A stretch of 64,000 nucleotides of DNA from Enterobacter sp. EA-1. Lineage in GTDB: Bacteria; Pseudomonadota; Gammaproteobacteria; Enterobacterales; Enterobacteriaceae. Positions 46,674 through 56,637 of the stretch are shown one piece after another. The notes under the pieces are model-generated. The model did no database searches, had not been told where the DNA came from, and saw only the letters and a program-made list of their open reading frames with translations. Position 1 is the first letter of the stretch; each line of letters starts with the position of its first letter. The stretch is taken from NCBI GenBank assembly GCA_002886105.1, contig CP025776.1, positions 2,170,001-2,234,000 on the forward strand, written 5' to 3'. Both the position numbers and the translations under genes were made by a program.

Positions 46674-48129
46674 ATGACGGATCACGATAACAACCGGAGT
46701 GTACCGAATGCGCTGCCGCCGGGATATCGCTTCAATGAGTTCGAAATTAAAGAAGTGATCGGCGGCGGTGGTTTTGGCATCGTCTATCGCGCCCGGGATC
46801 ACCAGCTTGAGCGAACCATCGCGATTAAAGAATTTATGCCTTCTTCGCTGGCCGTACGTAACGATGACATGACGCTGGTGTTACGCAGTGAACGCTTCAG
46901 CAAAGCGTTTACCGCCGGGTTAAACAGCTTTATTCAGGAGGCGCGTTTGCTGGCGCGCTTTAATCACCCGAATCTTCTGCATGTGTTGCGTTTTTGGGTG
47001 CAAAACGATACTGCCTACATGGGGACGGTGTTCTACAGTGGCACCACCCTTTCACGTCTGCGTGAGAAAAATCCCGCCCTGTTGAATGAAGCTCGGATCC
47101 GCCGCATGCTGCCGATGCTGCTGGGGGCGATCAAAACGATTCATGACGAAGGCTACCTGCACCGTGATATCTCGCTGGACAATATCCAGATTCAGGAGAA
47201 TGGCTTACCGGTGCTGCTGGACTTCTGGCTCTGCGCGCCGCAGTATTGGCTCCATTTCGGATGAAACCGAAACCATGCTGCGTCCGGGTTATGCGCCTAT
47301 CGAACAGTACACTGACGATAATGAAAGCGAGCAGGGGCCGTGGACCGATATTTACGCTCTCGGCGCGGTGCTGCATACGCTGATTATTGGTTCTCCGCCG
47401 CCGGTCAGCGTGGTGCGCAGCATTCAGGACACCTATATGCCGCTGACCCAGCGCAATCTGCCGGGTTATTCACCCTCGTTATTGCAGGCGGTTGATCGCG
47501 CATTGGCGTTGAAAATGGAAGACCGTCCGCAAACGGTGGATGAGTTTGCCGCCCTGATTGAGATGCCGGTTGCCGGTCTTGACGATGTGCTGAGCGTGAA
47601 GCAGCGGCACTATGCTGGTGCCGGTTGGAAGAGACGGAAGAGAAACCAGCGGTTCTCGACTGGCGACGTTATAAAGTGCACGGCACCGGTTGCGGCTGGT
47701 GTTGTGGTGGGGCTGGTGGCGGGCGGCATGCTGTTTAGCGGCGGTTCGTCCGATAACAGTGCCGCAGCGCAAACCGCCAGCACGCAGAACGACTCTTCCG
47801 TAACGCAATCCCAGCAGACTGCACCGGAAAACAGCGCCAGTTCACAACCTTCAGCGCCGCCTGCGCAATCTCAGCCCTCCACGCAGAGTGCAACGCCTGT
47901 GGCGACGCAAGGCGCGGCGGCGCAAATCTTTGTGCGCATGAACGAAGGCGAAAAACTGACACTCAACGGCGAATCCCAGTCCGTAACGCCTGCAACCAAT
48001 GGCTTTGCCTCGCTGAAACTGCAACCGGGTCACTACGAACTGGTGTTGCAGGGCAACGGTCAAACCCGTAGCCAGTCCTTCAATATCGCCAAAGCCGGCA
48101 CCGGGTTGATTAACCCGCAACCGAAATAG
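46674..48129 (+). CDS. ppkA: T6SS Ser/Thr protein kinase PpkA
   Basis: Transmembrane Hanks-type kinase that phosphorylates TagH to activate secretion. The kinase domain has the glycine loop GGGGFGIVYRA near residue 30, catalytic Lys in IAIKEF, HRDISLDN near residue 162, DFG (one extra base at 47228 breaks it in the raw read), RPGYAPIEQY and WTDIYALGAVLHTL. A membrane segment (AAGVVVGLVAGGMLF, near 47700) separates it from a Ser/Gln/Ala/Pro-rich linker and a small periplasmic C-terminal domain (VRMNEGEKLTLNGES). About 485 residues. Last gene of the core cluster; a strong terminator follows. Confidence 0.92.
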
Positions 48130-48162
48130 TCATTGCCCGTCGGGCACTATCCTGCCGGTCAT

Positions 48163-48195
48163 GCATGGGGAGATATCTCTCTCCCCATGCCTCTC
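48163..48195 (+). terminator. Strong terminator at the end of the T6SS core operon
   Basis: 11-bp perfect stem GCATGGGGAGA / TCTCCCCATGC with a 6-base loop, 34 bases after the ppkA stop. A smaller TGCCC/GGGCA hairpin lies just before it at 48134-48146. Confidence 0.8.
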
Positions 48196-48278
48196 ATTTG
48201 TCCATTGCGTCATAATGCAATGACTGTTTATTCTCAAAAATAACGATTGCATAGCCCGAAATATTAAAAGACAGAACT

Positions 48279-48661
48279 ATGAATTTATTAACACACAGCG
48301 GTAATGGTGGCAGTGAATTTACGTTTGTCGTGTCTCGCGCCAGTGCACAAGCCGATGATAAAGTTCACACGGTCGCCGCCAGAAAAACACGTGAGCTGGA
48401 AATGACCTTAACCGACTTTCACCTTGAGTCGTCACAAATGTTGGAAGTGGATGGTTATCCGGCTGTCGAGCTTTTCTATCAGTTCAAAAATGACAATCAT
48501 GTTATCTATCAACGCCAGACGTTAATTCTGCTGGAGGATCCTCTGTGGGCAAAAAAAATGGTGAGCTATGTTGGCACCTGTCCGGGGGGAATTCAGTGAG
48601 TATCACCAGAAACAGTACCGGGGAAATTATTCAAAGCATCAAGTTTCACCGGGCGAAATAA
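48279..48661 (+). CDS. DcrB/Eag-like (DUF1795) protein, possible effector chaperone
   Basis: About 127 residues. SGNGGSEFTFVVSRASAQADDKVHTV, the EVDGYPAVELFYQF strand and YQRQTLILL, then VSYVGTCPGEFSEYHQKQYREIIQSIKF, match the DcrB/DUF1795 fold. Eag proteins of this fold escort transmembrane-domain T6SS effectors to VgrG or PAAR. Two indels (48583-48620) break the end. Compared with typical Eag proteins the N-terminal strand pair seems short. No Rhs or other effector with a membrane domain lies next to it, so the client is unknown. It sits after the core terminator, at the head of the accessory region. Confidence 0.6.
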
Positions 48662-48846
48662 ATAGCGTGTATGGGTGAAATCAGCCCCATCCGGTGGCAG
48701 CACCACTGACGAGGGGATCAGTCAGTTGGTGCTTGAAGATAGCGCGTAACGCCGGGGAACATTTTTTCACTGTACAACGTACCGTTACTCCAGTGAGAAC
48801 GGCGAGTACTTGACTACCGAAGCTATTTATCACGGAGTGATTATTT

Positions 48847-49193
48847 TGTTGAACTCTCCTTTGGTTACAGTTCTTGCTTTGCTGGTTTCTTGTGCTGGTG
48901 TTTTTATTTATTGCTATCAAACAGGAGCGACGATAGATAAATATAAAAAAAGAAGGCATCAAAGCAGAAGCAAAAATCATTAGCAAGGATAAAATAGGAT
49001 CCTCAGGTACTGGTAATACAAAGTTCAAAGTAATCCCCGGAATTCACCACAAAGGATGGCGTTGTTAGAACAACAACTAAAAGATATTTCACTCCTGAAG
49101 AGTTGATAAAAGTGGTGCGGAATAATACCGTTGTTCTATACTATTTACCGTGATCCACAGAAGGTCGTGCTCAGGCCGGATGAAATGGATTGA
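48847..49193 (+). CDS. DUF3592-like small membrane protein, array copy 1
   Basis: About 114 residues after two or three corrections. An N-terminal membrane helix (LVTVLALLVSCAGVFIYCY) is followed by a short basic linker and a beta-rich domain (EGIKAEAKIISKDK, FTTKDGVVRTTTKRYF) ending in VVLYYLPRDPQKVVL. The pattern of hydrophobic anchor, AxI strand and YxPxDPxK end resembles DUF3592 proteins. The TTG start at 48847 has GGAG nine bases upstream. The DNA is AT rich compared with the tss genes. First of a series of paralogues. Function unknown. Confidence 0.6.
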
Positions 49194-49410
49194 TTTCATT
49201 TAAATTTGTGATTAAAAAATAAGATGGCAAGCATGTCTATATCATTTAATCCATCATCATTTAATATTTCTGGTGTTGAAATGAATAACGCTCCTATTAC
49301 AACTTTTAGGATAATGTCTTTAAAGTTTTAAGCCCGGTGTGGTGATGTAAATTAGGAAGCACGGAAATAAGGATACAGGCTACTATTGCAATTATGTTAA
49401 GTGGTTAAGA

Positions 49411-49783
49411 ATGAATATATCGTATTTTACGACTTATCCCCTGATTTTTTATTTCATCGATAGCATTGATTTTCTTTGTTTATGCAATTATTAAAGCCCG
49501 CACGGGAGGCGTTAAGATTGACCCGGAAGATGCAATCGATACGCAAGGTGAAATTGTCAGCATAAGAAGTACCAGTGGAGAAAATTCCGCCTTTATAAAT
49601 GTTGTTATTCAGGTGGAGTTTACCACGCGTCAAAATAGAGTAATAATCACCGAAGGTACTTCAGTTATCGATGTTGTTAAAATTTCGGAATACCAGAAAG
49701 GTACTATGGTTCCATTGGTTTATTCGAAATCAGACCCCCAAAAAATCAAATTTAAAATAAAATTGCCTTTAGAACGACGATAA
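49411..49783 (+). CDS. DUF3592-like small membrane protein, array copy 2
   Basis: About 124 residues with one frameshift near 49450. The membrane helix is LIFFVYAII. The domain has EDAIDTQGEIVSIRSTSG, FINVVIQVEFTTRQNRVIIT and the end GTMVPLVYSKSDPQKIKFKI, aligning by eye with copies 1 and 4. AT-rich codon use. The 49198-49410 gap before it shows no gene. Confidence 0.6.
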
Positions 49784-50058
49784 TGGGTAATACGAGAAGG
49801 CTGGATGGTATTGACGGAAATAGCAATCTGTCATCGGGCATGAAAGATAAAAGGTGCTTCCGGATTGTTATAGTCAATGTTGCTATGGCACATGCACTGA
49901 TGATTTCTGATAGTTCAGGTTCGAAGGACTTTTTAGGGGGTATAGTCCATTCTTCTGAATACCTTATGTTTCTCGCGAAGTAAGGCGCTGTGTTTGGAGT
50001 CAGTTTTTTGCGTTTAACGGATTCGCTCAGTTTCCTGCTTCCGGAATAAGTAAATCCT

Positions 50059-50451
50059 ATGAAAGTAATCGCTATTTCAATGATGCTGTTTGGCTTTTTT
50101 TCTTTTTTATTTTCTTTTCATGACCAGTGTTAGAGGTATTAAGGATAAGGGAGAGACTTTCACCTTGCTCCAAAATTGGGCGGCCATATCACACCCACAA
50201 AAAAAGGTGAGATGGCAATCGGTACGTTGATTAGCTGGAAGCAAACGTCAACGATGAATAACTTTGATTACTATTTTATTTTTACGTTTGGAAGCAGAGA
50301 TTGAAGGTAAGAAGAAAACGTATAACGCTGCTGCGGTTGTTAAAGTCGCTGACATCAGTAAACTCAAAAAGGCCTGCCAATGACGTTTAAATACACCGGT
50401 AACCCACCGGACAAGTTAGCGGTGAACGATGTCATTTATGATCCGCAATAG
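50059..50451 (+). CDS. DUF3592-like small membrane protein, array copy 3
   Basis: About 130 residues after four corrections (near 50115, 50160, 50285 and 50375). The anchor is AISMMLFGFFSFLFSF. The domain has KKGEMAIGTLISWKQTST, FDYYFIFTFEAEIEGKKKTYNA and LPMTFKYTGNPPDKLAV. The DYYFIFTF block links it to copies 6 and 7 rather than to 1, 2 and 4. It could be genuinely decayed, given the number of breaks in a short AT-rich gene. Confidence 0.5.
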
Positions 50452-50639
50452 AATGTATAAATCCGAAGCATTGCTTCGTCTCGGTCTGGCAAATGCATTT
50501 GCTTAAAAAAGGTCTCAGGATCAAGGTTAAGAAAGGCAGCAAAAAAACGTATTGCGGTGACAAACATGGCGGTTGCGGATTGCTGAACCTCTTCTGCATG
50601 CGCGAAAGATTTTAATTTTACCGTTCAGGAATGGCTGAA

Positions 50640-51036
50640 ATGGAAACAGTAATGCTGAGTATCAGCATCTTCTTTGCCACGTTTTTTTCTTTTAGGGTTT
50701 ATCACCCTTATTGTGGTGATGCTGCGCAACGATGCGAAAAAAAGAGAAAAGTTAAAAAAGAGATCCGCGAACACGGAAATTTGACGCTGGCGACTATTAA
50801 ACGTGCCTTTAGTCGTTCCGGTGGCAACTCAGGCTATATCAATGCCACGCTGGAGTTGGTTTTTGGAAACCGAAGAGGGGGAAAAAATTGCCTGTAAAGC
50901 GGATACGGTGATTGATGCGCTCTCCATGCAGAAATATCAAGCCGGTGAAAAAATTCCATTGCGCTACCTGCCAGCGGATCCGCATAAAATATGCTCGACG
51001 TCCCCAGTACGTTTGGAGTTAATGAAACGGCATTGA
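50640..51036 (+). CDS. DUF3592-like small membrane protein, array copy 4
   Basis: About 130 residues. The start at 50640 is favoured by AGGA nine bases upstream. The membrane anchor (MLSISIFFATFF, GFITLIVVML after correction near 50690) leads to a Lys-rich stretch and then HGNLTLATIKRAFSRSGG, YINATLELVFETEEGEK and KYQAGEKIPLRYLPADPHKI. The last block is shared with copies 1 and 2. Frameshifts lie near 50690, 50868 and possibly 50990, so the C-terminus is uncertain. The 50452-50630 gap before it has only a Cys- and Lys-rich open stretch that I cannot assign. Confidence 0.58.
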
Positions 51037-51100
51037 GTGACGGTTAATTATTACCCTTTTAAAACACCAGCAGATTCTTTAATGATGTTAGGGATAGCCA

Positions 51101-51196
51101 ATGATGATGGAATTTATCGTGATCGCCGTTGCTCTGATCGCTATCTACTTTTTTGCCGTATTTCCGTTTTGCGCCGCAGTTGCAGCCGAGGGATGA
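51101..51196 (+). CDS. Short hydrophobic ORF, possible truncated array copy
   Basis: MMMEFIVIAVALIAIYFFAV-like membrane helix with start codons at 51101, 51104 and 51107, and then an early stop. It resembles only the anchor of the neighbouring paralogues. It may be a truncated copy or a frameshifted small membrane protein. Confidence 0.3.
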   Translation: MMMEFIVIAVALIAIYFFAVFPFCAAVAAEG

Positions 51197-51323
51197 CCAT
51201 AAAAATCATCTATGTAAATGATAAACAATGTGTACTGATGCTTAACGAACAGGCGTGACGAATCGGAGAGTCAATACGATATCTGAAGCCATGAAACCGA
51301 CCAGTACGTTGAGATGGGAAACT

Positions 51324-51798
51324 ATGGAAATCGTTGCCTATGTCGTTGCAGCCCTGTGCCTGTTACTGGCCTGTGTGCTGTTTTGTTTCCTCTTGCGGAG
51401 TGCGAAAGCGCAGGGCGACGACTACCAGATGCAAAAAACTGGCTGGCGTTAGCCGAGCCGAAAATCGCCAGTGAAACTGTGCCGAGGCCAATTACTGCAC
51501 TGGAAAAGACCTCCGCTATTAAAGGCAACGATCACTATTATATTTTGACCTTTACTACCACGCTGGCACGCCAGAAAAAGCGCTATCGTGCCGCTGCCGT
51601 GCTTTCCGCTTCCGAGGCGGCAACGCTTACAGCAGGGCTGCCCATTGTGGTGAAATACAATACACAGTCCCCAAAAAGATGGCGGTTGTTGCCGTAAACG
51701 CGTCCACAGTGCACACCGTGATGATGAAAAATCACCTCACGATAATCACTAAGCGAACGAGCAATGTCGACAGACCGCCGATCCCCGGTAGTCGATAA
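51324..51798 (+). CDS. DUF3592-like small membrane protein, array copy 6
   Basis: Membrane anchor MEIVAYVVAALCLLLACVLF, then NWLALAEPKIASETVPRPI, HYYILTFTTTLARQKKRYRAA and LPIVVKYNTQSPKKMAVVAV, closely parallel to copy 7. One frameshift near 51438; a second near 51677 decides whether the stop is at 51697 or 51798. By analogy with copy 7, the correct C-terminus is soon after MAVVAV. Confidence 0.6.
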
Positions 51799-51834
51799 AG
51801 TGCCTGTGTGTACGGGCACTGATGAGAGGACATA

Positions 51835-52221
51835 ATGGTTAACATTTCCGGGTTTCTGGTGTTATTGGCTGCGACACTCCTTGTTATCTCCCTTTTGTGT
51901 ACCGCATGCGTACCGTTGCGCCAAAGGGGGGAGGCATTATTGATCGCGGAGTGTATGGCACAAAGCAACTGGCACGGGCCGTTACGGGAAGCGCAACTGG
52001 AGTCGTGGCAGCAAACCGGCGCAATGCATCAATCCGATTACTATTTTATTCTCACTTTTACCCTTGAAATAGCCGGGCAGAAGCAACAAAAATCTGCGGC
52101 ATTTATTATCAGAAGTGCCGATATTGGACTCTTAAAACGAGGAATAACAGTGCTGGTGAAATATCAGGGGTTGCATGCCAAACGAATTGCAGTTGTAGAA
52201 GTCCTCTTTAATGAGAAATAA
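51835..52221 (+). CDS. DUF3592-like small membrane protein, array copy 7 (intact)
   Basis: Intact 128-residue member of the array. A single N-terminal helix ISGFLVLLAATLLVISLLC, with a Cys that could also be a weak lipobox, precedes LREAQLESWQQTGAM, DYYFILTFTLEIAGQKQQK, LKRGITVLVKYQGLH and RIAVVEVLFNEK. Because it needs no correction it is the best reference for the family here. AGGA lies upstream of the ATG (GAGAGGACATA). Confidence 0.7.
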   Translation: MVNISGFLVLLAATLLVISLLCTACVPLRQRGEALLIAECMAQSNWHGPLREAQLESWQQTGAMHQSDYYFILTFTLEIAGQKQQKSAAFIIRSADIGLLKRGITVLVKYQGLHAKRIAVVEVLFNEK

Positions 52222-52230
52222 CGGACGATA

Positions 52231-52305
52231 ATGATTGAATACATGCACTCGCTTAAATACCTTGTTTATATTTTCCCGCTGGGGTTTGTGTCGCCAGTTA
52301 TCTAA
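52231..52305 (+). CDS. Short hydrophobic ORF after the array
   Basis: 24 codons, MIEYMHSLKYLVYIFPLGF-like, ten bases after copy 7. A frameshift may truncate it. It could be another array remnant. The rest of the gap to 52428 shows no gene. Confidence 0.2.
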   Translation: MIEYMHSLKYLVYIFPLGFVSPVI

Positions 52306-52428
52306 TTCCCCCCGATTCGCCATCACGGATATTCAATTCTCGTGATAATGCCGTTGTGTCATATAAACGCGCATTACGCTTCGTAAACTGCAAGAGTATA
52401 AAATCGTTAATCTTCCTAAGGATGTTAC

Positions 52429-54941
52429 ATGAAGATTATTAAACCACTGCGACTGAGCGTATTAAACCGCCCGTTTCGTCTGCAGGGGCAAAACCATCTG
52501 GGTGTTTCGGTTATGGCGCTCGCCGATATGAGTGCCACACCGCAACTGCGGCCTGAAGTGGAACTCTGGCAACTGGCCGCCAGCGAGCTGCAAACCAGCG
52601 GCGGTGTGCTGGATATGGCGATGCCGAAAGCCCGCGCGAGTTTCTCGCCACCGGTTACGCCTACACGCATCATCAGCAGGATAAAACCGCCTGCGCGGTA
52701 CGCATTGAAGTGGATGATCTCAGCAAGACGCTGGCGGTCACTGGCGACCGTTACTGGGCGGGTTCACGCCCGACAGCGCCACAGCCGTTTGAACAGATGC
52801 GCCTTGACTGGAGTCGTGCTTACGGCGGCGAAGGTTTTGATGAAAACCCCACGGCATTGGCGCGATAGTGGAAAACCACAACGGCACGCAATTTCGCCGG
52901 TTGCCGAATATCGAAGCGCTGCAACACCGTATTGTTTCGCCCCGCGCAAAACCGGAACCGGTGAGCTTTGGTCCGCTGGACCTGCAGTGGCCACGTCGTT
53001 TCCGCCGCATGGGCAAAAACTACGACGCGCACTGGCTACAGCATGATTTCCCCGGTTTCGCACCGGATATCGACTGGCGGGTATTTAACGCCGCGAGCCC
53101 GGATCAGTGGTGGGAAGAGAGGACACGTTACCTCCGCAGGCAAGGTGGCGGATCTGGAATATGCACCCGCAAAAACATCTGCAAGAAGGACATTGCCGCC
53201 GTGGCAGGCTCGCTGTTTTGTATCCAGCGCCAGCGTGGTGATGAAACCCTGTTTGAAGAGATAGCGCTGCGTGCCACGACGGTGTGGTTCTTTCCGCATC
53301 TGGAACAGATGGTACTGATGTGGCAGGGCAATCAGCGCATCAATGAAGACGACGCCGCAGATGTGCTGCACCTGATGCCTGCGCTGGAAAAAAACCGGCG
53401 CATCCCGTTCGGTGAACCACTACCGCAAAGTCCTCAATCAGCGTCTGGATAAAGAGAAAGGTGCACTCTTGCATTCCGCGAGAAAGACCTGCTGCCGGAG
53501 GACGTCATTGGCCCGTGGATCGATAGCGAGGTGCAGGAAAGCCACAGCCCGATGCGTGACAACCAGAACAACCGGGCATTGCAGTTGCGTGAACAGCACC
53601 GCGCCGGGCTGGAAGCAGGGCAGTGATGTTAGCGACTTACTAAAAGCCTTTGAGGAACTGGCGTTGCCTAAACTCGAGGATCTTCCCGAGTTTATTGAAG
53701 AGATGGAGCGCAAAGCGCAGGAGATGCAGCAGGCCGAGGCGCGCAAAGCTGAAATGGAGGCGCGCTACCCGGAGGCCGCTGCATTGGATAATCGCCCGCG
53801 CGGGCCGGAATCGATGCTGCGTATGCAGGAGTTGCTGGCAAAAATGGCTACCAGCTCAGTGAAAAAAATTGGCGCAAAGCCGTGAAGCGCTACACAAACT
53901 CTATCTGGCGCAACAGCCGCCTGCCATCAAACTGACCGATATTGCGTTAATTATCCGTCAGCGTGCTGAGCGCACCATGGCGCAGGGTGGCGATTTTAGC
54001 GGTCTGGATCTGACGGGTGCTGACTTCTCCGGCATGGATTTGCGCGGGGCGAATTTCCGCAATGCTCTGCTGGAATGCGCAACACTTCGCAGTTGCCAGC
54101 TTGATGGCGCAGACTTCACCCGAACGATGCTGGCGCGTACCGATTTGCAGGGAGCATCACTACGCGATTGCTGCTTCGATAATGCCAGCCTCGCATTGGC
54201 GCAATGTCGTGAGCAATTCCGAGGGCGCGCAATTTGCTGAAACGGAGATGACCGGTGCACTGTTTGACGCCTGCGATTTCAGCAATGCCCGGATAAGCGA
54301 TCTGCTGTTGCGTGAAGTAGGATTCAGTCAATGCCTGTTCCGGCACGCGCAACTCAATAACTGCGTGTTTATGGAACTGACATTGCCGCAACCGGACTTC
54401 AGTCATGCGCAGATGAACAAAACCAGTTTTATCAAATGTGAACTGCACAGCGCGGTTTTCGCCCGCGCGCATCTTGATGGATGTTCATGGGTCGAGAGCC
54501 AGCTGGAATCTGCTTCCTTCGCCGCGGCAACGTTGATCACCTGCGCGGTAGCGTCCGGCGGGACGCTTGCCGGAGCCAATTTTAACGGTGCGTATCTCAA
54601 GCAGAGCAACCTGCGCCGAGGCGGTGCTGCACAGAGCGACATTCGCAAGGGCAAGGCTGGATAACAGCGACCTTAGCGAAGCGCAGTGTGAAGCGGCGGA
54701 TTTCAGCGGCTCAACCCTGATCGGCAGCATGTTTATGCGTACCGATTTCCGTCGTGCGTTTTAACGACGCCAATCTGATGGGCGCAATGCTGCAAAAAAG
54801 TCGTCTCGAAGGGGCCGATCTCAGCTATGCCAACCTGTTCCGTGCCGATCTCGCAATCCATCACCGATCAGCAGACAATTTCAGGGTGCATATAGCAAGC
54901 GGGTGAAAACGCTGCCGAAACGTGACGGGGACGTAATATGA
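52429..54941 (+). CDS. DUF2169 protein with C-terminal pentapeptide repeats
   Basis: About 835 residues. The N-terminal DUF2169 domain (residues 1 to about 300) has PFRLQGQNHLGVSVMALAD, DRYWAGSRPTAPQPFEQMRL, RAYGGEGFDENP and YDAHWLQHDFPGFAPDIDW. A Glu/Lys/Ala-rich helical stretch (about residues 400-485, 53632-53880) links to pentapeptide repeats from about residue 520 (GADFSGMDLRGANF and on) to near the end. DUF2169 proteins are accessory factors for effector loading on VgrG/PAAR, as described in Agrobacterium. Frameshifts lie near 52640, 52860, 53120, 53410, 53480, 53615, 53870, 54215, 54625 and 54850. The stop overlaps the next gene's start. Confidence 0.82.
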
Positions 54942-56028
54942 GCGCATTAACGGCGGCAGAGCTGCAACAAAAAGTGAAGGGCGGCGAAGCCATTGCAGAG
55001 CTTAATCTTGATGGCTGCGACCTGCGGGGGATGTGATTTATCGGGTGGGATCTTTCAGGAGGTCTCCTTGCAGGGGGGCTAACCTCGCGGGGAGCAAATC
55101 TGACGGAATCCGTCTTTACCGAGTGTCTGTTTAACCGGGCGATACTCTGCGAGGTGCAGCTGCAAGAGACGGTGTTCAACCAGTGTGAAATGCAGAGCAT
55201 TGACGCGAATAGATCGGCATTCGTCCGCTGCGTGTTTAACGAGTGCGGGCTGGATGGCGGCAATTTTTCTCACTGCACCTTCGACACCACCCAGTTTATG
55301 CGCAGTCCGCTGGCGAACAGTCAGTTCACCGGATCGACGTTTGAGCGGTCAACCCTGTTTGAAAGCCCGTCTGGCGAGGCAATGCTGAACAACTGCCATC
55401 ACTTGATGACCACGTTTTACGGTATTGATTTACGGCAGACCGATCTCAACGGTAGTCAGTTTGAACGGTCAGTGTTTTTCAATTGCGATCAGCGAGGCAA
55501 AAACTACGCGCAGCATAAGTTTACCGGCTGCCAGTTTACCGATAGTCAACTGGATGGCGCGGATTTTTCCGGCGCACAACTGACGCAGTGCAACTTTAAA
55601 GGCGCATCGCTTAAAGCGGCGCAGCTACGTAACGTTAACGCTACGCAAGCGCTGTTTATGGACGCCGATCTGAGCGGCGCGCATGCGCAGTCCAGTCTGT
55701 TTGACCCGTGACCATTTTTGTAGGCGCGGTGCTGCGACAGGCGAATTTCAAACAGAGCCGTTTTTTTCAAAGCATCCTGCAGCAGGTGGATGCGCAGCAG
55801 GCGGATTTTACCCTGTGTGATTTTACCTACAGCGATTTTTCCGGCGCGGATGTGCGTGAGGCGGATTACCGGGGCGCAGCGTTTTCCCGAACCTGTTTTC
55901 ATCGCGCCCGTCAGGAGGGCGCGAGTTTTGCCGATCGCAAAGGCATTCTTGAATATGACGAAGAGTTACTGGCGGCGGAGGCCCGGAGTGCCGAACGTCA
56001 GAGCAGAATCTACGGAGATAAAGCATGA
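54938..56028 (+). CDS. Pentapeptide-repeat protein
   Basis: About 362 residues, almost entirely pentapeptide repeats (A/C-D/N-L/F-x-x): LNLDGCDLRGCDLSGG, GANLAGANLTES, FNECGLDGGNFSHC, GADFSGAQLTQCNFKGA and DFSGADVREADYRGAAF. This predicts a right-handed quadrilateral beta-helix. The C-terminus is a charged helix (EYDEELLAAEARSAERQ). Frameshifts lie near 55030, 55075 and 55707. Start and stop both overlap neighbouring genes (ATG inside the previous stop region, ATGA-type with DUF3540), so it is in one translational unit with them. Probably a structural partner or adaptor; function unknown. Confidence 0.8.
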
Positions 56029-56628
56029 ATAACATCAACCACCAACTGGCAATAGCGGCGATGCCCGCCGGGCAATGTTCTGCAGGTCACCCACTGTTTT
56101 GACGATGGCAGTCTGATGGTCGAGAGTGAAGGGCGCGGCTGGCATTGTCGCCGGGCGGTTAGTTGTGTGATCGCACCGCAGGCGGGCGATACGGTATTAA
56201 TTGCGGGTGTGGACAACCAGATGTGGCTGTTGGCCGTGCTGGAACGCACCAACCCGCACCGCGCCGAACTGAATGTGCCGGGAGATCTGCATATCTCCAG
56301 CAGTGGTGCATTAAGTCTCAGTAGCGAGGCGCTTAACGTCAGCGCCAGTACCGGTGATTGCCATATCAGCGAGATGACCTACAGCGGCGAGAAAGTATCG
56401 GCATGGGTGACCCTGTCGCGGGTGGTCGGCAAACGTGCAGAATCTGTCTGGCAGACCGTCACGCAGATAAGTCACAACCTGTTTCGCACCACGCGCCAGA
56501 CCGAGCAGGTGCGCGCCGGGCAGCTGGATATGAAGGCCGAAGACTATATGCGTATGCACGCTCACAATACGGTGATCACCTCCAAAGCGATCACCAAAGT
56601 GGATTCCGAACAGATTCATATGGGGTAA
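56025..56628 (+). CDS. DUF3540 T6SS-associated protein
   Basis: About 200 residues. After one correction near 56075 the N-terminus reads VLQVTHCFDDGSLMVES, followed by RRAVSCVIAPQAGDTVLIAGVDNQMWLLAVLER, the conserved DUF3540 core. VPGDLHISSSGALSLSSEALNV then leads to a repetitive beta region ending TKVDSEQIHMG. The oligonucleotide-binding-like head and repetitive beta tail recall VgrG spike extensions. DUF3540 genes regularly accompany DUF2169 and PAAR-like genes. Confidence 0.82.
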
Positions 56629-56637
56629 AGAACGATT

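Noticed and set aside
49783-49983. 66-codon ORF between array copies 2 and 3
   Set aside because: No membrane anchor, no similarity to the neighbouring paralogues and no ribosome site; probably chance.
52429-56028. CRISPR array or DNA tandem repeats in the pentapeptide region
   Set aside because: The periodicity is a 15-base protein-level pentapeptide pattern with varied codons, without conserved repeats and spacers.
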